DNA from: an uncultured bacterium
Lineage (GTDB): Bacteria > Actinomycetota > Coriobacteriia > Coriobacteriales > Coriobacteriaceae
Length of the DNA: 59,213 bases
Direction: 5' to 3'
NCBI GenBank assembly: GCA_905215385.1
Contig: CAJMPY010000017.1
Coordinates: forward strand, 1-59,213
Below are positions 1 through 7,430 of this stretch, in pieces; position 1 is the first letter of the stretch, and every line of letters starts with the position of its first letter. Below the pieces are notes generated by a model. That model did no database searches, was not told the DNA's origin, and saw only the letters and a program-made list of their open reading frames with translations. The translations under genes and the position numbers were made by a program.

Positions 1-53
1 ACCTACAACAGCGCGGTTAACAGCCGCGTGCTCTACCATTGAGCTACCGAGGA
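1..53 (-). tRNA. tRNA-Asn(GTT), 3' part cut by window edge
   Basis: The 53 bases are identical to the 5' two thirds of the complete tRNA-Asn gene at 88-162, read on the minus strand. They include the acceptor 5' strand, D-arm, anticodon arm with loop CTGTTAA (anticodon GTT) and the start of the T-arm. The 3' end lies outside the window. Confidence 0.9.
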
Positions 54-87
54 ATTTAAAAGCCCAGCGGAATGGGCTGAGAAATTC

Positions 88-162
88 TGGCTCCCCGGGT
101 AGGACTCGAACCTACAACAGCGCGGTTAACAGCCGCGTGCTCTACCATTGAGCTACCGAGGA
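88..162 (-). tRNA. tRNA-Asn(GTT)
   Basis: Read on the minus strand, the gene starts TCCTCGG, which pairs with CCGGGGA at the 3' end (one T-G wobble). The anticodon stem CGCGG/CCGCG encloses loop CTGTTAA, giving anticodon GTT (Asn). The T-loop is GGTTCGAGTCC, and CCA is encoded. The 34-base spacer to the second identical copy contains a small hairpin, AGCCCA/TGGGCT. The pair is probably one tandem transcript. Confidence 0.95.
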
Positions 163-350
163 ATAGGTGCGTGCTCTCAAGCAACGAAGTTTATTATACG
201 GACGAATCGGCACAGGGCAAGAACTTTTTTGAGAAATTTTCTCGCCTTGATCCCTTGGGGACGGCCTAACTGCCGGCACCGGCAACGGAAACGCCGATGT
301 TTTGACAATGCCAGCGAGCGGGCACCAGAGCGAACAAATTGGCATGAAAA

Positions 351-385
351 GAGGACGGCATAGACCTTCTGGTCATGCCGTCCTC
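351..385 (-). terminator. Intrinsic terminator downstream of rpoD
   Basis: A long hairpin with outer arms GAGGACGGCAT/ATGCCGTCCTC and an inner GACC/GGTC is followed on the minus strand by TTTT. It lies about 75 bases past the rpoD stop and is the likely end of the rimP-to-rpoD transcript. Confidence 0.7.
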
Positions 386-430
386 TTTGAATGACAAGTT
401 GTCGCTCTGGTGTCCGCGCAGCGTCGGCCA

Positions 431-458
431 GTTACGGCGTTTGGTAAAACGCCGTAAC
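431..458 (-). other. Perfect hairpin directly after rpoD stop
   Basis: Arms GTTACGGCGTTT and AAACGCCGTAAC, separated by a 4-base loop, begin one base past the rpoD stop codon. No T-run follows on either strand, so it is more likely a 3'-end stabilising or pausing structure than a stand-alone terminator. Confidence 0.5.
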
Positions 459-459
459 C

Positions 460-1809
460 CTAAGACTCGATATAGTCTTTGAGCTTGCTGCTGCGGCTCG
501 GGTGGCGGAGCTTGGCCAAAGTCTTGGACTCGATCTGGCGGATACGCTCGCGCGTGACGCCAAACTCGCGACCGACCTCCTCGAGCGTGCGGGGATGCCC
601 GTCGACAAGGCCAAAGCGCAGCTCGATAACCTTGCGCTCACGATCGGCAAGCGAGTCGAGCACCTGAGTGAGCTGCTCCTGCAGCATGGAGAAGCTGGCG
701 GCATCGGGCGGAACGATAGCCTGGGAGTCCTCGATAAAGTCGCCCAGCTGGGAATCCTCTTCCTCGCCGATGGGGGTCTCAAGCGACACGGGCTCCTGCG
801 AGATCTTCTGGATCTCGCGGACGCGGTCGGCGCTCATGTCCATCTCGGCACCGATCTCCTCGGGGGTCGGGTCGCGACCCAGGTCCTGAAGGAGCTGGCG
901 CTGCACGCGGACGAGCTTGTTGATAGTCTCGACCATATGCACGGGAATACGGATGGTACGGGCCTGGTCGGCGATAGCGCGCGTAATGGCCTGACGGATC
1001 CACCACGTGGCGTACGTGGAGAACTTGAAGCCCTTCTGGTAGTCGAACTTCTCGACGGCGCGAATCAGACCGAGGTTACCCTCCTGGATCAGGTCAAGGA
1101 ACAGCATGCCGCGGCCGACATAACGCTTGGCGATGGAGACGACCAGACGCAGGTTTGCGCTGATGAGTGCCTGCTTAGCTTCGAGGCCGACGTTCTCAAT
1201 GCGCGTAAGACGACGCATCTCGGCACGCGTGAGCTCGAGCTCGCCGGCATCGGCGGCCTCGAGTTTCTCGGTGGCCTCGAGACCGGCCTCGATCTTCATG
1301 GCCAAATCGACCTCTTCGGAGGCGGTCAGCAGGTCGACCTTGCCGATCTCCTTGAGGTACATACGAACCGGATCGCCGGTCAGCATCACCGTGGAGGCAT
1401 CGATGCCACGCACGCGGGAGCGTGAACGGGACGTGCGCACGGTGCGCTTCTTCTTGCTCTTGGAAGAACCCATCTCGGCGTCGGCCTGACGGGCCATCTT
1501 GAGCTCGTGATCGTCGAGCGAGCCGGAATCGTGCTCGTCGTCGTCATCGAAATCGTCAGTATCGGTATCGTTATCGTCATCGTCGACGTCCATGGGGGCG
1601 TCGTCGTTTCCGCTCGCGGAGATAATCTGGATGCCGCTGTTGCGCAGCGCGGAATACACCGCGGTGAGCTGCTCGTCAGAAACATCGATATCCTTCAGGG
1701 CGACCTGAATCTCGTCCTCGGTTACCGAAGTCCTGTTTGAGCCGTTGCCCATGAGCTTTGCAACGTAGGATTCCAGCCCAGTACCCGTGCTCTCAGTCTT
1801 TTTTGGCAC
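460..1809 (-). CDS. rpoD: RNA polymerase primary sigma factor SigA/RpoD
   Basis: Housekeeping sigma-70 factor of 449 residues that recruits RNA polymerase to -35/-10 promoters. After a low-complexity N-terminus with a long Asp run and a basic KSKKKR patch comes region 1.2 (DPVRMYLKEIG), region 2 (NLRLVVSIAKRY, DLIQEGNLGLIRAV, FSTYATWWIRQAI), region 3 and the region 4 helix-turn-helix (TLEEVGREFGVTRERIRQIE). I chose the GTG at 1809 because AGGGAG sits six bases ahead of it. The ATG five codons upstream has no Shine-Dalgarno and would place that AGGGAG inside the gene. It is the last gene of the long minus-strand operon, 110 bases after dnaG. The family assignment is certain; the start is inferred. 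Confidence 0.97.
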   Translation of the reverse strand: MPKKTESTGTGLESYVAKLMGNGSNRTSVTEDEIQVALKDIDVSDEQLTAVYSALRNSGIQIISASGNDDAPMDVDDDDNDTDTDDFDDDDEHDSGSLDDHELKMARQADAEMGSSKSKKKRTVRTSRSRSRVRGIDASTVMLTGDPVRMYLKEIGKVDLLTASEEVDLAMKIEAGLEATEKLEAADAGELELTRAEMRRLTRIENVGLEAKQALISANLRLVVSIAKRYVGRGMLFLDLIQEGNLGLIRAVEKFDYQKGFKFSTYATWWIRQAITRAIADQARTIRIPVHMVETINKLVRVQRQLLQDLGRDPTPEEIGAEMDMSADRVREIQKISQEPVSLETPIGEEEDSQLGDFIEDSQAIVPPDAASFSMLQEQLTQVLDSLADRERKVIELRFGLVDGHPRTLEEVGREFGVTRERIRQIESKTLAKLRHPSRSSKLKDYIES

Positions 1810-1919
1810 AGATTCTCCCTTCATAGTCCACAGGACTCAATACTTTAGCACACACATAGGCGTCTATACCCAAAAAGAGGACTGGATATAGGCGAGAATA
1901 CGCTGGTTGACCACAACAT

Positions 1920-4028
1920 CTAGGCCTGTTCGGTGCCTGCGGCCTCCAGACCGATCAAACGGAACGGGTCCGCCACGCCGCCGATAGACTTTTGCAGCTC
2001 GCGTTGACGCTGCGAATCCTGCGCGGCCTGCACGGTCAGCGCGCGACGGGCCTCATCATCGAGCGAACGGTCCTGGCGCAGCTTGGCCTGTGCGGCACGC
2101 ATGCGGCGCTTGATGGTGTAGAGCTCGAGCGTATCGAGCATGAACACGATGTTCGTCTCGGTGGGGTGCTTGCTCGTCGCGGAGATGCGCCCGGCACTCA
2201 CAAGCGTTGCCGCCTCGGGACAGACCGAGCGCGCCGCATCCATGCAGGCTGCAGGATCGGTTCCCGGCGGCGTTGCCAGAACGGCCCATGCGATGGACTC
2301 GTGACGTGGGTCAACCCACTCGATAGAGCAGATGCGGTCGGCATACGTGCGGAACAGGTCGGGGTAGCTCGTGAGCATCGTCAACAGCTCGCGCTCCCCT
2401 GCCAAGGACTTGCGCTCAAGATCAGTAAGAACCATCGGCGCCGCCGCAGCCGGAGCGCCCGAACCATCAGTCACAGGCACAGCACCCATACCATCAGGCA
2501 CATCGATTGGCGGCAGATCGTCGACGACCTCCACGGGCGCGGCACCGTAGGCATCGAGTGGGACGTAGTCGTACGGCTCTTCCTCGACCGGCGCGGACAC
2601 CGACGGCGTCGCGCCCGATGCCCAAGCGCCGCGACCGGCATCGCGAGAACTCGACGCCCGACTGCCCGTCCCGCCGGACCGCTCAGCCTGTGCCCGCTGG
2701 CGCTCAAAGCTCTGCTCACGACGTCGTTCCGCATCCTCGCGCTTGGCGACATCGCGAAACACACGGCCCGAGCTCGCACGCACGGTCTCCAAATCCAAAC
2801 CCAGCAGATCGGCAATCTGGATAAAGTACGTATCGATCATATAGCTGTCACGAAGCGGATAGATGAGCGTGAGCGCATCCTCCAGCGCCTTGGCGCGACC
2901 GCCCGGCGTGGTGATGTCGCTCGACTCCTGCAGCGAACGGTACACGAAGTCCATGAGCGGCTCGGCGGCGTCAATGCGTTTCTGCAGCTCCTCTCCGCCG
3001 TGGGCCGTGATGAACTCCATGGGATCGTTGCCGTCAGGCAGCACCACGCAGCGCAGGTCCATCGAATCCTGCTCGATAAACTGAATCGCGCGACGGGCGG
3101 CCTTCTGGCCCGCGGCATCGCCGTCAAACATATACACGATGCGCTTGGCAAAGCGGGTGAGCGTCTTGACGTGATGCTCCGTGAGCGCGGTGCCCAGCGT
3201 AGCGACAACGTTTTTAATCCCCGCCTCCCAACAGGCGATGCAGTCGGTATAGCCCTCTACCACGATGGCGGTATCCTGCGCGACGATAAACTCCTTGGCC
3301 CAATTAAAGCCGTAGAGGTTTCGCTTTTTATGAAACACGCTCGTCTCGGCGGTGTTGAGGTACTTGGGTTGGCCGTCACCCATGATGCGACCGCCAAAGG
3401 CGATGTTGTGACCCTGCTCGTCAAAGATGGGGAACATCACGCGGTCGTAGAAGCGGTCGGCAAGCTGCCCGCGCCCTCGACTCACGGCAACGTTGGCGTC
3501 GATCATCTCCTGCGGAGTAAAGCCCGCCTGCGACAGATGAGCCACCAGCATATTACGACCCGGCGCAAAGCCCAGGCAGTAGCGGCGGCAGACGTCGCCA
3601 CCCATGCCGCGGCTGGCAAAGTACTCACGTGGACGGCCATCCTTACCGCGCATAAGCATGGTGTGGTAGAACTGGGCGGTCTCGGCACACAGATCGTAGA
3701 TGCGGGCACGCTTGGTACCGCGCTCGCGGCGATCTCCGGTGTCGTGCAGCTCAATACCTGCACGATCGGCCAAATAACGGATTGACTCGGGAAAGCTCAG
3801 GTTCTCGCGCTTCATGATATAGGTGAAGACGTCGCCACCCTCGCCGCAGCCAAAGCAATGCCACACCTGCGTGGCGGGAATAATGTGGAAGGACGGAGTC
3901 TTTTCGCCATGAAAGGGGCAGCAGCCCCAAAACTCATGGCCGCGGGGCTTGAGCTCAACCGTTTCCTGCACGATGGCAACTAGGTCGGACGCAGCGCGTA
4001 CCTGGTCTTTTTCCTCATCGCTAATCAC
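1920..4028 (-). CDS. dnaG: DNA primase DnaG
   Basis: Synthesises RNA primers at the replication fork. The 702-residue product has an N-terminal CHC2 zinc-binding domain (C37, H40, C58, C61), a catalytic core with TOPRIM motifs (VVEGYTD and then MFDGDAAGQKAA) and a C-terminal region that in this family binds the DnaB helicase. A variable Pro/Ala/Arg-rich linker joins core and C-terminus at about residues 435-540. Start choice: the GTG at 4028 gives MISDEEKDQVR, matching family N-termini. It overlaps the ribF stop by eight bases and has a G-rich Shine-Dalgarno inside ribF, so translational coupling is likely. A longer frame begins further upstream but lacks conservation. Confidence 0.96.
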   Translation of the reverse strand: MISDEEKDQVRAASDLVAIVQETVELKPRGHEFWGCCPFHGEKTPSFHIIPATQVWHCFGCGEGGDVFTYIMKRENLSFPESIRYLADRAGIELHDTGDRRERGTKRARIYDLCAETAQFYHTMLMRGKDGRPREYFASRGMGGDVCRRYCLGFAPGRNMLVAHLSQAGFTPQEMIDANVAVSRGRGQLADRFYDRVMFPIFDEQGHNIAFGGRIMGDGQPKYLNTAETSVFHKKRNLYGFNWAKEFIVAQDTAIVVEGYTDCIACWEAGIKNVVATLGTALTEHHVKTLTRFAKRIVYMFDGDAAGQKAARRAIQFIEQDSMDLRCVVLPDGNDPMEFITAHGGEELQKRIDAAEPLMDFVYRSLQESSDITTPGGRAKALEDALTLIYPLRDSYMIDTYFIQIADLLGLDLETVRASSGRVFRDVAKREDAERRREQSFERQRAQAERSGGTGSRASSSRDAGRGAWASGATPSVSAPVEEEPYDYVPLDAYGAAPVEVVDDLPPIDVPDGMGAVPVTDGSGAPAAAAPMVLTDLERKSLAGERELLTMLTSYPDLFRTYADRICSIEWVDPRHESIAWAVLATPPGTDPAACMDAARSVCPEAATLVSAGRISATSKHPTETNIVFMLDTLELYTIKRRMRAAQAKLRQDRSLDDEARRALTVQAAQDSQRQRELQKSIGGVADPFRLIGLEAAGTEQA

Positions 4029-5028
4029 GGATGCCCACCCCCTGCTCACCCAAGTTGTGACGAATGTCCTCGATATTACCCTCGACGGTCGCAATCAACT
4101 CATCCAGCGAATCGAACACACGCGAGGGACGCAGCCAGCGCGTAAACGCCAGCGAAACGGAAGCGCCGTACAGGTCGCCCGTATAACCAATTAAGTTAGC
4201 CTCGAGATGCGATGAAGCGGCATCGTCGGCATACGTCGGCGGCAGGCCGACGTTAACGGCAGCAGGCCATACGGTGTCATCAACGAGCACCAGGCCCTCA
4301 TACACGCCATCGGCAGGCACCTGAATGCCGTCGGGAACCTGCAGGTTAGCCGTGGGAAAGCCCATGTCAGAACCCTCGTGACGGCCACGAATAACACCGC
4401 CACGCAGCATATACGGGCGGCCGAGCAACTCAGCAGCAAGCTCCACATGGCCCTGTCCCAGCTCATGACGAATGCGGGTGGCGCAAATGGCCTCACCGCC
4501 CTCGCAAAGCAGGTCGTGCCCGTATACGTCAACGCCGCGCTCGGCACCCCAGGTGCGCATCTCGTCAACACCAGAAGCACCGCCACGACCCAGCCTAAAG
4601 TCGCTGCCAACGCGAATCGAACGAATGTCGACCAGACGCGACACCAGCGAGAGAAAAGCAACATGGTCGAGTGCCGCAACCTCAGGCGTAAAGGGAACGG
4701 CCACCACCGCATCGACCCCGGTCTGAGCCAAGGCATGTAGACGGTCGGCCGTCGTCATCAATTTTTGAGCGGGCGAAGGACTCACCACAACGTCCGGATC
4801 GGGATCGAAAGTGACCACGACCGCCTTGCAGCCATGGGCACGGGCATCACGGACAAGCGCTTCGATGAGTTCCCGGTGTCCACGGTGAACGCCATCGAAC
4901 ACGCCAATGGCGATCGAGGCAGCACCCAAGTGCTCGCACTCATCAAACGCATCGGCAGTGACGATGCGAGCCTCGTCCGACTCGCCTTCAAAAAAGATAC
5001 GCGCGAGCTCGCGAGCGGACAACATCAT
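4021..5028 (-). CDS. ribF: Bifunctional riboflavin kinase/FAD synthetase RibF
   Basis: Converts riboflavin to FMN and FMN to FAD in the cytoplasm. The 335-residue protein has the N-terminal FAD synthetase nucleotidyltransferase domain with GVFDGVHRGHR (around residues 42-52) and VVTFDPDP. The C-terminal riboflavin kinase domain contains GRPYMLRGGVIRGRHEG, MGFPTANL, DGVYEG and ANLIGYTGDLYG. Its ATG overlaps the truB stop by four bases (ATGA), and its own end overlaps dnaG. The truB-ribF pair is a conserved neighbourhood in many bacteria. Confidence 0.95.
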   Translation of the reverse strand: MMLSARELARIFFEGESDEARIVTADAFDECEHLGAASIAIGVFDGVHRGHRELIEALVRDARAHGCKAVVVTFDPDPDVVVSPSPAQKLMTTADRLHALAQTGVDAVVAVPFTPEVAALDHVAFLSLVSRLVDIRSIRVGSDFRLGRGGASGVDEMRTWGAERGVDVYGHDLLCEGGEAICATRIRHELGQGHVELAAELLGRPYMLRGGVIRGRHEGSDMGFPTANLQVPDGIQVPADGVYEGLVLVDDTVWPAAVNVGLPPTYADDAASSHLEANLIGYTGDLYGASVSLAFTRWLRPSRVFDSLDELIATVEGNIEDIRHNLGEQGVGIRD

Positions 5029-5957
5029 CGAACACCGCCGATTGCCTGCGGAAACACGTGCTCCATGACAAAGCGGCCACTTTCGATGCGGGCGAGCGCC
5101 TTGAGTCCCCCATCGAGCACCAGCGCAAACGGCGCTTTCGAAGCATCGAAATCGGCAAGCGCACGCTCAACGGGAATGCGTCGGCCGCAGAGCAGGTCTT
5201 CGGCAAGATTGCCCGGCAAGTCAACACGCGTGGCGCCCAGGGCCGCAATGGGATCCAGGGCAAAGCCAGGCGCGGACTCGGGAGAAAGCTCCTCGACCGC
5301 ATGACAGGCGCCAATGGAAACAACACCGGAGGCCGTGCGGCGCAGCGCGGAAATGTGCGCGGCGCTCTCGCAGGCGCGGCCCAAGTCGCGAGCGAGCGCA
5401 CGGATATAGGTGCCCTTGCTCACCGAGAACGCCACGGTCCACACACACGTATCACCTTCGCCTCCCACGGCGATCAGGCCGGCGGCATAGACCTCGACGG
5501 GGCGCGGAGGTAGGTCCACCGCATTGCCCTCGCGAGCAGACTTGTAGGCGCGAACGCCATTGACCGAGATAGCCGAAAACGCCGGCGGCACCTGCATCTG
5601 CGGACCCAGCATAGCGGCCAAGCGCTCACGGGCATAGGCAGGATCGCGGAGCTCGTTGGCAACAGCCACCGTGCGGACCGCCTCGCCCTCCGCATCATCG
5701 GTATTGGTCTCGGCGCCAAACGAAATGTCGGCGACATAGCTTTTGGTATCGAGGGTTAGCATGCCCAGCAGACGGGTGGCCTGGCCCACACCCACCACCA
5801 TGACACCCGATGCCATGGGGTCGAGCGTGCCGGCATGGCCGACGCGCCGCTCATGGAGGGCGCGCCGGCATTGCGAAACCACATCGTGGGACGTGCAGCC
5901 CACCGGCTTATCGACGGCGAGCAGCATATTCAGTTGAGAAGGTGTACGACGAGCCAT
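5025..5957 (-). CDS. truB: tRNA pseudouridine(55) synthase TruB
   Basis: Makes pseudouridine 55 in the T-arm of elongator tRNAs. The 310-residue protein carries the family start LLAVDKPVGCTSHDVV and the catalytic-Asp motif RVGHAGTLDPMASGV. Later come KSYVADISFG and GTYIRALARDLG, and the C-terminus has a PUA-like stretch. It lies 15 bases after nrnA in the operon, which is the classic rbfA-nrnA-truB-ribF order. Confidence 0.96.
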   Translation of the reverse strand: MARRTPSQLNMLLAVDKPVGCTSHDVVSQCRRALHERRVGHAGTLDPMASGVMVVGVGQATRLLGMLTLDTKSYVADISFGAETNTDDAEGEAVRTVAVANELRDPAYARERLAAMLGPQMQVPPAFSAISVNGVRAYKSAREGNAVDLPPRPVEVYAAGLIAVGGEGDTCVWTVAFSVSKGTYIRALARDLGRACESAAHISALRRTASGVVSIGACHAVEELSPESAPGFALDPIAALGATRVDLPGNLAEDLLCGRRIPVERALADFDASKAPFALVLDGGLKALARIESGRFVMEHVFPQAIGGVR

Positions 5958-5972
5958 GTACCATCCAAAAAG

Positions 5973-7016
5973 TTAAAGCTCGATGGTCACCGAAGTGCGA
6001 TCCTCCCCTACCAGTTCGGCCAGCATGGGAAGTGCCACGGTGAGCGTCTCGAGAATCGTTCCGTTGTTGGAAAAACCGGCGGCAGCGGGATGTCCGCCTC
6101 CGCCAAAGGCAGCAGCGATCTCGGACACGTTGAGGTCACCCTTGGAGCGCAGGTTGCCGCGCACCTTGGTATCGCCCTCAATGCCCTTCAGGAACAAGCA
6201 GACCTCCACGCCCATCACCGAGCGCACCACGTCAACCAGACCGTCGCACTCATCCGAGGTGACACCGCAGGCCTCAAGATCACTCTGGTACGCGTAGCTA
6301 TACGCGACGCGCCCGTGGGCCACCGTCTTAATGCGGCCCATAACGATGGACTTGAGGTGCAAAAACTCAACGCGCATGCTCTGGTAAACCTCGAGTGCCA
6401 CACGCGCCGGATCGGCACCGTGGGCAACCAGACGCGAGGCTGCATGGAACGCGGCGGCATCGGCGTTTTGGTACTGAAAACGGCCGGTATCGGTAACCAA
6501 GCCACACAGCAGGCAGGTCGCAACGCCATCACGTGCGACAATGCCGCAATTGTCCAAGAAGCGGTCGATGATCATGGCGCAGGCTGCAGCTTCGACGCGC
6601 CTCAGGCTGAGCTCGGCAAACTCCTCGCGCGCCGGATGGTGATCGAAGCACACCACATGCTTGGAGCGACGAAGCACCTCGGCGGAGTTGTTCAGGCGCT
6701 CGACGACCGGTACGTCCACCGAGATGAACAGCTCCGGATTGCCGGTGTACGCAGATGCCGGCACCAGGCGATCGGCACCCTCCATAAAGCGGTAGATGCG
6801 CGGAACCGGGTCATCGTCTGCCAGCAGCAGCGCAATGTCCTTGTTGGGGAAAAACTTCATGAGCGAAAGGCCCAGACCCAAGACGGAGCCCAAGGCATCG
6901 CCATCGGGAGAAGTATGTCCCGAAATCGCAATGGAGGACGCACCCTCGATAAGCTCGAGGATGCGTCGTTGAATATCTGCAGACTCGCACGAGGCGAGGT
7001 CGGCGGAATTAGTCAT
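5973..7016 (-). CDS. nrnA: DHH/DHHA1 oligoribonuclease / pAp phosphatase (NrnA type)
   Basis: Degrades very short RNAs and dephosphorylates 3'-phosphoadenosine 5'-phosphate in NrnA relatives. The 347-residue protein shows the DHH motif series: SGHTSPDGDALGS (metal site), SVDVP, the CFDHHP signature, and TDTGRFQYQN. The C-terminal DHHA1 domain ends in the substrate-binding GGGGHPAAAGF. Its start overlaps the end of rbfA by eight bases. The family also includes diadenylate phosphodiesterases; the position between rbfA and truB favours NrnA. Confidence 0.9.
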   Translation of the reverse strand: MTNSADLASCESADIQRRILELIEGASSIAISGHTSPDGDALGSVLGLGLSLMKFFPNKDIALLLADDDPVPRIYRFMEGADRLVPASAYTGNPELFISVDVPVVERLNNSAEVLRRSKHVVCFDHHPAREEFAELSLRRVEAAACAMIIDRFLDNCGIVARDGVATCLLCGLVTDTGRFQYQNADAAAFHAASRLVAHGADPARVALEVYQSMRVEFLHLKSIVMGRIKTVAHGRVAYSYAYQSDLEACGVTSDECDGLVDVVRSVMGVEVCLFLKGIEGDTKVRGNLRSKGDLNVSEIAAAFGGGGHPAAAGFSNNGTILETLTVALPMLAELVGEDRTSVTIEL

Positions 7017-7419
7017 CTAAAGCTGCCTCCTGGGCGGCATCCGCTATCGGATAGCCGTCCTCGTCCTTTTCGATCGCAAGCGTGGCGGGAACGTTTTCCA
7101 GCGCACGCGTGATGCGCTCGGCCTCATCGGTCGAGCGATCGATGCGAAAATCGAGCTCGGGCGTAACACGCCAATCGAGCGAGCGAGCCAACAGGCTGCG
7201 AATACGGCCCTTGGCGCTTGCGAGCGCCTCCATGACCTCGTCGTAGCGGCTCGCATCGCACGACACGTACACACGCGCGAACGAACGGTCCACCGCGACC
7301 TCGACCGCGGTCAAAGTAACCAGGTCGAGACGCGGATCGGAAACCTCAAAGAGCAGGATATAACCGAGCTTCTCGCGAAGCTGCTCGCCCAGACGGCGGG
7401 TTGCCTGCGTTTGCTTCAT
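7009..7419 (-). CDS. rbfA: 30S ribosome-binding factor RbfA
   Basis: Late 30S maturation and cold-adaptation factor that acts on 16S rRNA 5'-end folding. At 136 residues it has normal family size. It begins with the expected TRRLGEQLREKLGYILL helix, contains DPRLDLVTLTAVEV and VYVSCD in the KH-like fold, and ends with ELDFRIDRSTDEAERI. It lies 11 bases after infB and overlaps nrnA, so it is co-transcribed with translation initiation genes. Confidence 0.95.
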   Translation of the reverse strand: MKQTQATRRLGEQLREKLGYILLFEVSDPRLDLVTLTAVEVAVDRSFARVYVSCDASRYDEVMEALASAKGRIRSLLARSLDWRVTPELDFRIDRSTDEAERITRALENVPATLAIEKDEDGYPIADAAQEAALDD

Positions 7420-7430
7420 AGCGCTACCCC

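Noticed and set aside
148..363. A 71-codon frame downstream of tRNA-Asn
   Set aside because: It begins inside the tRNA gene and runs through the rpoD terminator.
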